Shown: positions 43,536-51,810 of the stretch, one piece after another
How positions within the stretch are numbered: position 1 is the stretch's first letter
How the letters are laid out: the number at the start of each line of letters is the position of its first letter
Source: Brevibacillus porteri
GTDB taxonomy: Bacteria > Bacillota > Bacilli > Brevibacillales > Brevibacillaceae
NCBI RefSeq assembly: GCF_003013475.1
Contig: NZ_PXZO01000052.1
Location: 106,762-170,761, forward strand
DNA length: 64,000 bases
Reading direction: 5' to 3'
Notes under the pieces: model-generated
What the model was told of the DNA's origin: nothing
The model's database searches: none
What the model saw: only the letters and a program-made list of their open reading frames with translations
Translations under genes and position numbers: made by a program

Positions 43536-44207
43536 CTAGTATGATGCCCCTTCTGACTCCAGTCGGCTCATGATCTTGTCTACATAGCGCTGTGTCTCTT
43601 GCGGCAATTGGTCAAACTTCGCTTCTAGTTCGTCATCACTGCTGATTCCCAGACGACTCATCCGACCTGGACCAGCATTGTAAGCAGCAAGTGCTACTTT
43701 CACATCTCCATCATAACGATCCAAGAGCGACTTCAAATATTTTGTTCCACCTTCAAGGTTTTCATCAGGGTCGTATACATTACGGACTTGCATGGCTTTT
43801 GCCGTATTGTCCATCAGCTGCATCAAGCCCTTCGCCCCTGCGTGAGATTCTACATTCGGATTGAAATTGGATTCGGCCCTGACGACCTCTCTCACTAGAT
43901 CAGCGTCCACTCCGATCGCTTTCGCTGTCTGATCAATCTTGCCCAAAATTTCCGGGGTAGGAACAGATGGCCCTTTTGCAAAAAATAGGGACTGCTCATT
44001 TTGAATATGGGTAGGAATCTTCCAGTTCCTAGAACCATCTAACTTGGCTAAAATCTCCTGCGAACTGATAACCCGCTGGCCGGTTGTTGCTAACTGGGAC
44101 TGCAGGATGTCCGAGAAGAGCCCCTCGTCTCCATACGAAAGCGAAGAGGCGTCATAGGTTTGCGGCAATGTTTGCAAATATGGTTGAAGTGATACAGGCA
44201 CCTTCAT
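43536..44207 (-). CDS. lytic transglycosylase (SLT domain)
   Basis: A 223-residue protein whose C-terminal half is a Slt70-type lytic transglycosylase domain: the catalytic Glu is in VVRAESNFNPN, followed by GAKGLMQLM, NLEGGTKYL and ALAAYNAGPGRM. The N-terminal half (about 90 residues) has no recognisable domain. No signal peptide is visible, so export is unclear. I prefer the ATG at 44207 (AGGGAAGGG 12 bases upstream) over an ATG at 44246 that lacks a site. Just upstream of mtrB. Confidence 0.85.
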   Translation of the reverse strand: MKVPVSLQPYLQTLPQTYDASSLSYGDEGLFSDILQSQLATTGQRVISSQEILAKLDGSRNWKIPTHIQNEQSLFFAKGPSVPTPEILGKIDQTAKAIGVDADLVREVVRAESNFNPNVESHAGAKGLMQLMDNTAKAMQVRNVYDPDENLEGGTKYLKSLLDRYDGDVKVALAAYNAGPGRMSRLGISSDDELEAKFDQLPQETQRYVDKIMSRLESEGASY

Positions 44208-44313
44208 AGCATTGAACAACCCTTCCCTAGCTTGTCTACCTATCATTATAAAAAAGAAAGATCAAGAAGCCAATAGCAAAATGGTACTACTTGGGAGAGT
44301 AGCCATTTCACAT

Positions 44314-44340
44314 AAAAAAGAAGCCTTTGCTCAAGGCTTC
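44314..44340 (-). terminator. terminator after tRNA-Pro
   Basis: GAAGCCTT and AAGGCTTC stem with five-base loop and a U run on the minus strand, 17 bases past the tRNA. Confidence 0.85.
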
Positions 44341-44357
44341 TGATCGTTATATGCAGA

Positions 44358-44434
44358 TGGTCGGAATGCAGGGATTCGAACCCTGGACCTCACCCACCCC
44401 AAGGGTGCGCGCTACCGGGCTGCGCCACATCCCG
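44358..44434 (-). tRNA. tRNA-Pro (anticodon UGG)
   Basis: A 77-base cloverleaf: acceptor CGGGATG pairs with CATTCCG, D-loop GCCCGGTAG, anticodon loop CTTGGGG with TGG, T-loop GGTTCGAATCC, and encoded CCA at the 3' end. It stands alone between folE and the lytic transglycosylase and has its own terminator. Confidence 0.97.
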
Positions 44435-44500
44435 ACTGTACATCCGTACTATACAATATTTTACTTATAGAGTCAATATAATTTCCTTATTTTTGAATTT

Positions 44501-45067
44501 TTATGAGCGAATCAAGCTAAATACTTCTGCACGGGCAGCCGCATCTTTCTCAAACATCCCGCGAACAGCAGAGGTGATCGTTTTCGAGCCTGGCTTTTTC
44601 ACGCCACGCATCGTCATGCACATATGCTCTGCTTCAACAACCACAACCACGCCATGCGGATCGAGCTTGCGCATAATCGCGTCTGCTACTGTCGATGTAA
44701 TGCGTTCCTGCAACTGCGGGCGTTTGGCAACGGTATCAACCGCACGCGCCAACTTGCTCAGTCCAACCACGCGGCCCCCACGCGGTACGTAAGCGACATG
44801 CGCTTTACCGAAAAAGGGAACCAAGTGATGCTCACACATGGAGTAAAACGGAATGTCCTTCACTAACACCATTTCCTCATGATCTTCGCTAAAGACAGTC
44901 TCAAAATACTGATCTTCGTCTATATGCATGCCCTCAAATACTTCAGCGTACATTTTCGCGACTCGCTTAGGGGTATCGAGGACTCCTTCTCGATTAGGAT
45001 CATCCCCTACTGCTTCTAGGATCATGCGAACAGCTTGCTGTATTTTATCCAAATCGACGTTCATCAT
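44501..45067 (-). CDS. folE: GTP cyclohydrolase I
   Basis: First step of tetrahydrofolate synthesis, GTP to dihydroneopterin triphosphate (mtrA in B. subtilis). The 188-residue protein has the zinc ligands in MCEHHLVPFFGKAHVAYVP and MCMTMRGVKKPGS. The ATG at 45067 follows GGAGG; a longer frame to 45166 lacks a site. It is followed by a tRNA rather than by mtrB. Confidence 0.96.
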   Translation of the reverse strand: MMNVDLDKIQQAVRMILEAVGDDPNREGVLDTPKRVAKMYAEVFEGMHIDEDQYFETVFSEDHEEMVLVKDIPFYSMCEHHLVPFFGKAHVAYVPRGGRVVGLSKLARAVDTVAKRPQLQERITSTVADAIMRKLDPHGVVVVVEAEHMCMTMRGVKKPGSKTITSAVRGMFEKDAAARAEVFSLIRS

Positions 45068-45208
45068 TGTACCTCCTACGTAACGGCATACGCCTTGTTT
45101 CTCATCCAAAAGCTCTGCCTGCTCGCGATCAAAGCCAATCTTACCATATCGTTTTAAAAAAGACAAAAAAATATGCCAGTATTTTCATAGGCAAACTGTA
45201 TGTACACA

Positions 45209-45240
45209 GAAAAAAACCCACATTTTATCAATGTGGATTT
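45209..45240 (-). terminator. terminator after hbs
   Basis: CCACATT and AATGTGG stem flanked by T runs on both strands, 35 bases past the hbs stop. Confidence 0.88.
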
Positions 45241-45274
45241 TTTTATGTAAGTGCTTCGTTCTCAAAAGAAACAA

Positions 45275-45556
45275 CTACTTGATGGAGTCTTTGAGTTGTT
45301 TACCTGGTTTAAACGCAGGTACTTTGCTGGAAGCGATTTCGATCTCTTCACCAGTTTGTGGGTTACGACCTTTACGAGCCGCACGTTCACGAACTTCGAA
45401 GTTACCAAAGCCGATCAGTTGGACTTTATCACCAGTTTTCAATGCATCTGCAATTGCGTCAAGAACTGCATCAACTGCTTTTGTTGCATCTTTCTTGGTG
45501 AGTTCTGTGGTTTCAGCCACTTTTGCAATCAGTTCTGTTTTGTTCATTTTATTCAC
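45275..45556 (-). CDS. hbs: DNA-binding protein HU
   Basis: Histone-like HU, an abundant dimeric DNA-bending protein. The 93-residue protein has GFGNFEVRERAARKGRNPQT, the HU/IHF signature, with the conserved proline of the DNA-intercalating arm. ATG follows GGGGAGGTGAATAAA. Its own promoter and terminator make it monocistronic, as expected for a highly expressed gene. Confidence 0.97.
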   Translation of the reverse strand: MNKMNKTELIAKVAETTELTKKDATKAVDAVLDAIADALKTGDKVQLIGFGNFEVRERAARKGRNPQTGEEIEIASSKVPAFKPGKQLKDSIK

Positions 45557-45653
45557 CTCCCCTCAAAGAACACCAAGTCCTAGCTATTATTTTTCTTAAC
45601 CGAAACGAAGCGTTTTATACACGAATGGTTGTTTTTACCGATCTGACAAGCTT

Positions 45654-45682
45654 ATAGTAATACACCGATTTCTTAAATTCAA
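45654..45682 (-). promoter_or_regulatory. SigA-like promoter of hbs
   Basis: TTGAAT (45677-45682), 17-base spacer, TACTAT (45654-45659), about 100 bases upstream of hbs. Confidence 0.6.
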
Positions 45683-45713
45683 GCCCCTCCTGTCGAAATT
45701 GAACGAAATACAA

Positions 45714-45745
45714 GAAAAAAAGGCATCTCGTCATGTCAGATGCCT
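45714..45745 (-). terminator. terminator after spoIVA
   Basis: AGGCATCT and AGATGCCT stem followed by seven U on the minus strand, 40 bases past the spoIVA stop. Confidence 0.88.
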
Positions 45746-45784
45746 TCCCTATATTTGTTGTTTATAGGACTTTAGAACTATTTA

Positions 45785-47266
45785 TTAGAGTATGATCGCA
45801 ATCAGGCCACCCGATCCCTCGTTGATGATTCGACCTAAAGTCTCCTGTAATTTGTATCTCGCGTTGTCTGGCATCATGGTAATTTTTGCCTGAATTCCCT
45901 CTCTTACGATGGAATGGAGCGAGCGTCCAAAAATATCGGAGTTCCAGATGGAAAGCGGGTCTTTGTCAAAATCTTGCATCAGATAGCGGACAAGCTCCTC
46001 ACTCTGCTTCTCTGTTCCGATAATCGGAGCGAATTCAGACTCGACATCCACCCGAATCATGTGAATAGACGGTGCTGTTGCTTTAAGTCTGACTCCAAAG
46101 CGCGGCCCCTGGCGGATTAGTTCAGGTTCGTCCAAGGTCATTTCATGCAACGACGGGGCTGCTATACCGTAGCCCGTACTTCGGACCATGTGCAATGCTT
46201 CCGCTACCTGATCAAACTCGCGCTTGGCATGTGCGAATTCCTGCATGATTTTCAACAAGTGATCCTTGCCATTTATCTCAACACCGACAATTTCCATCAA
46301 GATGCGGTCATACAGTTCATCTGGAGCGTAGAGGTCAATCTCTGCGATCCCTTGCCCCATATGCATACCAGCAAGAGAGGCTCTCTCTACGAAGTCATAG
46401 TCATTGAAGAAGCCGACGACACGGTCCACATCGCGTAACCGGCGGATATCCTGCACGGTCTCACGTACGGCTTCCTCGTAGTTCTGACGCAGCCAGTGCC
46501 CGTTTTCCAGCACCATTACCCAGCTCGGCAGATTTACATTTACTTCATGAACTGGGAATTCAAACAGAACTTCTCTCATGAGAAGCAAGATTTCCTGCTC
46601 TGTCATATGATCAACCGACAAGGCAACGACTGGGACATCGTATTTTTCCTGAAGCTGTAAGCGAAGGTTCTGTGCTTCGTCGGCTCGCGGACGCGTCGAG
46701 TTTACAACGATCACGAACGGTTTTCCGACTTCCTTCAGCTCGTTTACAACCCGCTCCTCTGCATCGATGTATCCTACACGCGGTATTTCCGCGATGCTGC
46801 CATCCGTTGTCACAACAATCCCGATGGTTGAATGTTCCTGGATAACCTTGCGTGTCCCGACTTCGGCCGCTTCCTCAAATGGTACAGGCTCTTCATACCA
46901 AGGTGTATTTACCATTCTTGGGCCATTGTCGTCTTCAAAGCCCTTTGCCCCTTGCACCGTATAGCCAACGCAGTCAACGAGGCGGACATTGATGCTTAGC
47001 CCTTCTGTCACATGTACGTTAACAGCCTGATTCGGAACAAATTTGGGTTCGGTTGTCATGATTGTTCGTCCTGAAGCGCTCTGCGGCAACTCGTCTGTCG
47101 CTCGTATCCGCTCCGCTTCAGAGTTAATATTCGGGATGACAACTTGCTCCATAAACCGTTTGATAAAGGTAGACTTTCCCGTACGAACAGGGCCTACCAC
47201 TCCGAGGTAGATGTCTCCGCCCGTCCGTTCGGCAATGTCTTTAAAGATGTCGACTCGTTCCACCAT
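45785..47266 (-). CDS. spoIVA: stage IV sporulation protein A
   Basis: Mother-cell ATPase that polymerises on the forespore surface as the base of the spore coat. The 493-residue protein has a Walker A loop GPVRTGKSTFIKRFM near residue 25, TRPRADEAQNLR and VVNSTRP GTPase-like segments, and a conserved C-terminus. ATG follows AAGGAGG. A SigE-like promoter upstream fits mother-cell expression. It is diagnostic of an endospore former. Confidence 0.97.
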   Translation of the reverse strand: MVERVDIFKDIAERTGGDIYLGVVGPVRTGKSTFIKRFMEQVVIPNINSEAERIRATDELPQSASGRTIMTTEPKFVPNQAVNVHVTEGLSINVRLVDCVGYTVQGAKGFEDDNGPRMVNTPWYEEPVPFEEAAEVGTRKVIQEHSTIGIVVTTDGSIAEIPRVGYIDAEERVVNELKEVGKPFVIVVNSTRPRADEAQNLRLQLQEKYDVPVVALSVDHMTEQEILLLMREVLFEFPVHEVNVNLPSWVMVLENGHWLRQNYEEAVRETVQDIRRLRDVDRVVGFFNDYDFVERASLAGMHMGQGIAEIDLYAPDELYDRILMEIVGVEINGKDHLLKIMQEFAHAKREFDQVAEALHMVRSTGYGIAAPSLHEMTLDEPELIRQGPRFGVRLKATAPSIHMIRVDVESEFAPIIGTEKQSEELVRYLMQDFDKDPLSIWNSDIFGRSLHSIVREGIQAKITMMPDNARYKLQETLGRIINEGSGGLIAIIL

Positions 47267-47295
47267 CGATGACCTCCTTCTATTTGTCTATTTTT

Positions 47296-47322
47296 ACACT
47301 ATGACCGATTTTCCGAATTATC
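47296..47322 (-). promoter_or_regulatory. SigE-like promoter of spoIVA
   Basis: GATAATT (47316-47322), 12 bases, CATAGTGT (47296-47303), about 30 bases before spoIVA. It resembles ATA...CATAnnnT of SigE promoters with slightly short spacing. Confidence 0.4.
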
Positions 47323-47405
47323 CCTGACCGCCAGTATTTTCGTAGGGAATCTCGTACTAGTTTTGTGGACAGTACAAATATATGTATTTTTGCGTTAACT
47401 AGAAC

Positions 47406-47436
47406 AAAAAAAACGACCCTGATCAGAGTCGTTTTT
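47406..47436 (-). terminator. terminator after the YphF-like gene
   Basis: AACGAC and GTCGTT stem extended by mismatched pairs, with U runs, seven bases past the lipoprotein stop. Confidence 0.8.
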
Positions 47437-47443
47437 CGTAAAG

Positions 47444-48172
47444 CTAATTTAGTTTGAGAAGCCTTGGGTCACCATCGACCATTTCATATGGAAACGATTT
47501 CGCTGGCACAAACATCGAATGGCGTGCAAGAACGTACCTCGGGTCTGTTTTTTCCGGCACGGTTACTTTTGTATCCCGAAGCAATTGCGCGATATCCGAA
47601 GCATAGTCAATCCCGACTTGTCCTTCAGCGTTCATGACCAGTGGCAATAAGTAAGTCCCCATCGTGGACGGCACCTGCCACGCTTTTAACCCGAGTCGTT
47701 CATGATCGATGGAATAGTAGCCATTCCCCAGGTCAGCGAGTACAGGCAGCTTTTCGAAATGTCCCTTGTAACGGTCTACTTCGCTCTGTACATCCGCTAC
47801 TGTACTTACAGCGGTCAAATGAATGAGCTTCACTGTCGGCTTTGTATCCACATCAATGAGTACGTACTTGTATACGCCACCTTTTTCAAATGCGTTCCCT
47901 GGTACATCCGGCATGTATTTAGGGATCATCCTACGGAAATCAATCTCGTATTTTTCAAAAATAGGAGTATCGAGGGGTTTCGTTACGATTGGCAATACTG
48001 CTGTGTCTTTTTTGAATTGCTCAATCGCTTTTTGTGTTGCTTCTACAAAAAAGGTACTAGGAATTTGATTCTCTGCTCTGCGCTCATCCGGATACAAGCA
48101 TCCGGATAAAAGGGAAGACAGAATCGTCAAACTGATCACGAGCTTGAACGATTTTCGCCACGATTGCCACAT
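47444..48172 (-). CDS. yphF: YphF-like lipoprotein
   Basis: A 242-residue exported protein with a basic N-terminus, hydrophobic segment and lipobox LLSGC (SPase II cleavage before Cys) near residue 24. The mature domain is alpha/beta with no known catalytic motif. Position upstream of spoIVA matches B. subtilis YphF. I chose the ATG at 48172, after AAGAGGTG; the frame extends upstream to 48205 but overlaps the ferredoxin gene without a site. Likely in one operon with the two ferredoxins. Confidence 0.75.
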   Translation of the reverse strand: MWQSWRKSFKLVISLTILSSLLSGCLYPDERRAENQIPSTFFVEATQKAIEQFKKDTAVLPIVTKPLDTPIFEKYEIDFRRMIPKYMPDVPGNAFEKGGVYKYVLIDVDTKPTVKLIHLTAVSTVADVQSEVDRYKGHFEKLPVLADLGNGYYSIDHERLGLKAWQVPSTMGTYLLPLVMNAEGQVGIDYASDIAQLLRDTKVTVPEKTDPRYVLARHSMFVPAKSFPYEMVDGDPRLLKLN

Positions 48173-48188
48173 CTTATATACACACCTC

Positions 48189-48536
48189 TTACATTCCATC
48201 TTCATTTTCTTTGCGTTGTCGCTCGAGTGCAGCGGCTACCACTGATTTCAGCTTGCTTTCTGGAATCCTGACCGTACAATCCTTTTCCGTCGTTTTTGCC
48301 TGACAGGCCAAACGAATCCCATTCGCGAGATCCTTTTCAGGCAGCTTGCGCTTTTCCAGCGCCGTTGGCGGGCACAGCAGGCCATTCTCAACGACCACAC
48401 GGCACATCAGACAAGATGCATGCCCACCGCATCTCTGCGGGATTACGACGCGAGCTGACGAAGCTACACCGACCAAGGTTTGCCCTGTCCGCGCCTTCAC
48501 ACTCTTCTTGCTCGGGAGAAAGGTTACTTTCCCCAT
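48189..48536 (-). CDS. [2Fe-2S] ferredoxin, CX5CX2C type
   Basis: A 115-residue ferredoxin. Cluster ligands fit C36, C42, C45 and C78 (RCGGHASCLMCRV, then RLACQ), the CX5CX2C spacing of adrenodoxin/vertebrate-type proteins, with an extra Cys at 55. The C-terminal 20 residues are charged and helical. It is 16 bases after a second ferredoxin gene of a different type. Partner unknown. Confidence 0.85.
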   Translation of the reverse strand: MGKVTFLPSKKSVKARTGQTLVGVASSARVVIPQRCGGHASCLMCRVVVENGLLCPPTALEKRKLPEKDLANGIRLACQAKTTEKDCTVRIPESKLKSVVAAALERQRKENEDGM

Positions 48537-48552
48537 TTTGTCACTTCCTTTA

Positions 48553-48849
48553 CTAGTACGGCCGATGAGCTACCTTGACTGTTCCTGCTGAAACAATCTT
48601 TGTCTGGCAGCCTAATCTGTAGCCTTCTGTGCGTTCAGCCTTGCGCAATCGCAGTTTTTCTTCTGGTGTCACTTCGTTTAAGTACTCTGCTCCTTCCAGA
48701 ACATACGTACGGCATTGTGCACATACCCCTCTTTGGCAGGCATGGCCCCACACGACGTTGTTCTTTTTCGCAAGAGCAACAATGGATTCATTCAACTCGA
48801 TCGAGACTTCATGAATGCCTGCACGAGTAAGTAATGTGATCGTTGACAT
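48553..48849 (-). CDS. [2Fe-2S] ferredoxin, plant-type spacing
   Basis: A 98-residue ferredoxin with ligands C38, C43, C46 and C81 (HACQRGVCAQCRTY, then RLGCQ), the CX4CX2C arrangement of plant-type ferredoxins. It starts 12 bases after the DUF2768-like gene and is followed by the CX5CX2C ferredoxin. Redox partner and pathway are not evident from neighbours. Confidence 0.87.
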   Translation of the reverse strand: MSTITLLTRAGIHEVSIELNESIVALAKKNNVVWGHACQRGVCAQCRTYVLEGAEYLNEVTPEEKLRLRKAERTEGYRLGCQTKIVSAGTVKVAHRPY

Positions 48850-48861
48850 CGATAATCCTCC

Positions 48862-49050
48862 CTAGACAAAAATCACAATCAAAATCATGACAAGCACGAC
48901 GAGTAATAGTAAGAATGCGAAGGTCTTCACCAGGAACCGCAAAAACGCATTGGTTATTTTTCTGGCAAAGATCATAACTAAATTGCAGACGAACATGAGC
49001 CCAATGGCAATTAAGGAAATGTTCATCTTTGTCATAGGATCAATATACAT
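48862..49050 (-). CDS. yphE: DUF2768-like small membrane protein (YphE)
   Basis: A 62-residue protein with two hydrophobic helices: residues 8-28 (MNISLIAIGLMFVCNLVMIF) and 37-60 (FAFLLLLVVLVMILIVIF), separated by basic residues. This layout and position between gpsA and the YphF gene match B. subtilis YphE/DUF2768, a sporulation-associated small membrane protein. ATG at 49050 was chosen; upstream frame to 49224 has a low-complexity, non-coding look. It is the first gene of the yphE-ferredoxin-ferredoxin-yphF run. Confidence 0.7.
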   Translation of the reverse strand: MYIDPMTKMNISLIAIGLMFVCNLVMIFARKITNAFLRFLVKTFAFLLLLVVLVMILIVIFV

Positions 49051-49184
49051 CGGGACTGCAGCATCCTTTGCATTTTTTGCTTTATTATACCATACTTCCC
49101 CATCTTCGTCTGACGCTTGCGAACCTAATACTAGACATTCGCATAGACTATCGTGATGAATTCGCCCATTGGAGGGATGAAACG

Positions 49185-49661
49185 TTGAGTAATAAAGTAA
49201 ATAATCGAAAATGGCGGAATCCATACGCGCCTATACCCAGCAAAAAATTAAGCGACCAAATCGAAAATGTCTCCCTTTCCATTTCACCGAAAAGAATCCT
49301 GCCCACGGTTGATTTGCGCACCTCTGTTTCGAAAATGCGCCATAACATCAAAGGGATCGGCAGCACGATCCGGCAGGTAGAAGACACGATGGATTCGTTG
49401 TACGGGGCGATGGAGATGATGGAGAACCTCGGAAAACGCACGCCTGAGCCTGAGGTCGTTGCCGAAAAGCCTACTGGCAAACGCAAAGCTGCTCCAGAGC
49501 CACAAAAGGCAGCAGAAACAGCACCACAGGAATCAGGCTTAGGCAACCTTTTGGGCAATATAGATATCGGGCAATTACTGGGTCTCCTGCAATCCCCATT
49601 AGTCCAGAACCTGATTACACAGGTAAGCAGCAACTCCAAGGAACGAAAAAAAGAGGGATAA
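49185..49661 (+). CDS. hypothetical protein, plus strand
   Basis: A 158-residue soluble protein with a TTG start at 49185 preceded by GGAGGG. Residues 1-75 are basic and mixed (NPYAPIPSKKLSDQIENV); a linker rich in Pro, Glu, Lys and Ala follows (about 85-120); the C-terminus is a Leu-rich amphipathic stretch (NIDIGQLLGLLQSPLVQNL). It is divergent from the DUF2768-like gene and ends in a strong bidirectional terminator. It is one of few plus-strand genes here. I recognise no family; a loose similarity to VrrA/YqfQ-type C-termini is only an impression. Confidence 0.7.
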   Translation: MSNKVNNRKWRNPYAPIPSKKLSDQIENVSLSISPKRILPTVDLRTSVSKMRHNIKGIGSTIRQVEDTMDSLYGAMEMMENLGKRTPEPEVVAEKPTGKRKAAPEPQKAAETAPQESGLGNLLGNIDIGQLLGLLQSPLVQNLITQVSSNSKERKKEG

Positions 49662-49678
49662 GATCCCTCTTTTTTTCT
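49647..49678. terminator. bidirectional terminator
   Basis: AGAGGGAT and ATCCCTCT stem with a three-base loop and T tracts on both strands, overlapping the end of the plus-strand hypothetical gene. It separates that gene from spoVIF. Confidence 0.9.
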
Positions 49679-49781
49679 TGCAATCTGTAGGTCAGCCATG
49701 TCCCTGTAGAGCCATGATTGTTCCTAGTCTTACTGTATGACGGTTTTTGTTGCAGGTAACGGGCATAATCGCCCATTTCTC

Positions 49782-50048
49782 TTATTTGAGCAGCTTGGTC
49801 AAGGTGGACATGTCACCCAGATTGATTTCCTGATTGCGAAACATTTCAATGACCTTATCCTCCTTTTCAGGAGTTAATTGCTTGCCGCTAAGGGTAGCAA
49901 GTGTACGAATGATTTGACGCAGCTTAGTCTCATCTTCAAAATCACTGCGCTTGACCTGACCGGCTAGTGAGCGAAGCTTTTCTTCATCAACATTTTCCGT
50001 TGCTTTTCCTTGCAAGCGCTCAAAAAGTCGTTTCGACATATTATTCAT
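49782..50048 (-). CDS. spoVIF: stage VI sporulation protein F
   Basis: An 88-residue soluble helical protein (LAGQVKRSDFEDETKLRQII, then LSGKQLTPEKEDKVIEMF) of the SpoVIF/YjcC family, which controls late coat assembly in B. subtilis. Length is typical. ATG at 50048 follows AGGAGG; a longer frame to 50069 starts inside that site. It lies after gpsA. Confidence 0.85.
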   Translation of the reverse strand: MNNMSKRLFERLQGKATENVDEEKLRSLAGQVKRSDFEDETKLRQIIRTLATLSGKQLTPEKEDKVIEMFRNQEINLGDMSTLTKLLK

Positions 50049-50126
50049 GTGAAATCTCCTCCTGCACATGGGCTTTCACCCTATCGTATGTGCAGAAGCC
50101 TAAATCGGTGATACTTCATTCATGAC

Positions 50127-51155
50127 TTATTCCGCATCAGGATTGAGGTATGCCATTTCAAAGGTTTTTCCGCGCCCCATCAGTTCTTCCACGCCTTGAC
50201 GAGCTTCTTTTCCTTCAAACAGCATGCCATACAGAACAGAAGTGATTGGCATCTCCACTTGCTCGCGTTGCGATAAGGAAAAGGCTGCATTTGTTGTCCG
50301 AACGCCTTCGACGACCATCCCCATCTGCGCCAGTACGTCATCGAGTTTTTTTCCTTGTCCGAGCATATAACCTGCACGCCAGTTTCGGCTGTGTTTACTC
50401 GTACATGTGGCAATCAAATCGCCGACACCAGCCAGACCTGAGAACGTAAGCGGCTTAGCACCGAGCTTAATGCCCAGACGGCTAATTTCCGCCAAGCCAC
50501 GGGTCAACAGCGCTGCCTTAGCGTTGTCTCCATACCCTAACCCATCAGACATCCCTGCACCAAGTGCAATGATGTTCTTCAACGCTCCAGCGATCTCAGC
50601 GCCAATCAAATCCGGGTTAGTATACACACGAAAATTCGTATTCATCAGCAAATCCTGAGAGCGCAGCATGCTTTCTTCCGATTCAGACGCCATCACAACT
50701 GTCGTTGGTTGCCGTTTGACTACTTCCTCAGCATGGCTCGGTCCTGACAACACAGCCATTCTAGACGCAATCTCTTTCGGCACCTCTTCCGCAATGACTT
50801 CTGACATTCGCTTCAGACTTTCCAGTTCAAAGCCTTTTGTCGCATGAATCAAAAGTACATCCGGTTCTAAGTACGGAGCCACTTGCTGACAGATTTGGCG
50901 CATGGCATGGGAAGGAACAACGAGAAGAACAATTCGCTTGCCTATTACAGCCTCTTGAATGTTGGTCGTCGCCACTATGTTTACTGAAAGCTTTTCTCCA
51001 GGCAGGTATTTTTCATTCACATGCTTGCTATTTATTTCTTCTGCCAGCTTGGTATCCCGTACCCAAAGCGTAACCTGATGCCCGTTGTCCGCCAAAACAG
51101 TTGCAAGTGCCGTTCCCCAGCTTCCGGCCCCAATCACCGTAACATTTTGAATCAA
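50127..51155 (-). CDS. gpsA: glycerol-3-phosphate dehydrogenase [NAD(P)+]
   Basis: Reduces dihydroxyacetone phosphate to sn-glycerol-3-phosphate, the backbone of phospholipids. The 342-residue protein has VIGAGSWGTALATVLA at the N-terminus, LSGPSHAEEV and the GLAGVGDLIATCTS catalytic region. The start is TTG at 51155, well spaced from GGAGGGGG; the frame runs to 51179 but only within that site. It lies next to plsY, the next step in lipid synthesis. Confidence 0.95.
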   Translation of the reverse strand: MIQNVTVIGAGSWGTALATVLADNGHQVTLWVRDTKLAEEINSKHVNEKYLPGEKLSVNIVATTNIQEAVIGKRIVLLVVPSHAMRQICQQVAPYLEPDVLLIHATKGFELESLKRMSEVIAEEVPKEIASRMAVLSGPSHAEEVVKRQPTTVVMASESEESMLRSQDLLMNTNFRVYTNPDLIGAEIAGALKNIIALGAGMSDGLGYGDNAKAALLTRGLAEISRLGIKLGAKPLTFSGLAGVGDLIATCTSKHSRNWRAGYMLGQGKKLDDVLAQMGMVVEGVRTTNAAFSLSQREQVEMPITSVLYGMLFEGKEARQGVEELMGRGKTFEMAYLNPDAE

Positions 51156-51192
51156 TACGTCCCCCTCCACTTTTCTCATGTCCGTTCGTACA

Positions 51193-51795
51193 TTATCCCA
51201 GCTTCCGGTTGGACTTATCTCCTAGTTTCCGTTCGTTTCCTGAAAGAAGATTGCGGATATTATTATAATGACGAATGTAAGCAAAGATTGCGATCGCCAA
51301 GCTCGCCCAAATAAAGGAAATAGGTTTGTCCAACAAGTAAAGGGTGAATGGAATAACCGTTACGATAACCAATGATCCTAATGAAACAAAGCGAGTGATC
51401 GCAATGACTATGACAGCCAACACGGCAGCGATCAAAAAAGCCAAGGGAGAAAAACCTAACACGACACCTAGCGTGGTCGCAATGCCTTTCCCTCCGCGGA
51501 ATCCAAAAAAGATCGGCCAATTGTGACCGGCGATAACAAACAAGCCTGCCACAGCATACGCTGCCGGGTCTCCTGTCATCAGGTGAGTCAGTCCCATCGC
51601 AGCTGTTCCTTTAAGTGCATCAAGAAGGAGAACGGCAATGCCGGGGCCTTTTCCTAACACCCTTAAGGTATTAGTTGCACCGGCATTTCCGCTGCCATGA
51701 GAACGTATGTCAATTCCTGCGACTTTTTTGGCGATAAGATAGCTAAAGCTAATAGAACCGATTAAATAGCTAATCACCCAGGATAATAACACCAT
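51193..51795 (-). CDS. plsY: glycerol-3-phosphate acyltransferase PlsY
   Basis: Membrane enzyme transferring acyl from acyl phosphate to glycerol-3-phosphate. The 200-residue protein has five hydrophobic helices and the PlsY motifs GSGNAGATNTLRVLG and HNWPIFFGFRGGKGIAT. ATG at 51795 follows AGGGAGAG. It lies between der and gpsA, so substrate supply (gpsA) and use (plsY) are in one operon; plsC for the next step is at 57486. Confidence 0.96.
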   Translation of the reverse strand: MVLLSWVISYLIGSISFSYLIAKKVAGIDIRSHGSGNAGATNTLRVLGKGPGIAVLLLDALKGTAAMGLTHLMTGDPAAYAVAGLFVIAGHNWPIFFGFRGGKGIATTLGVVLGFSPLAFLIAAVLAVIVIAITRFVSLGSLVIVTVIPFTLYLLDKPISFIWASLAIAIFAYIRHYNNIRNLLSGNERKLGDKSNRKLG

Positions 51796-51810
51796 GGCGT
51801 TTTTCTCTCC

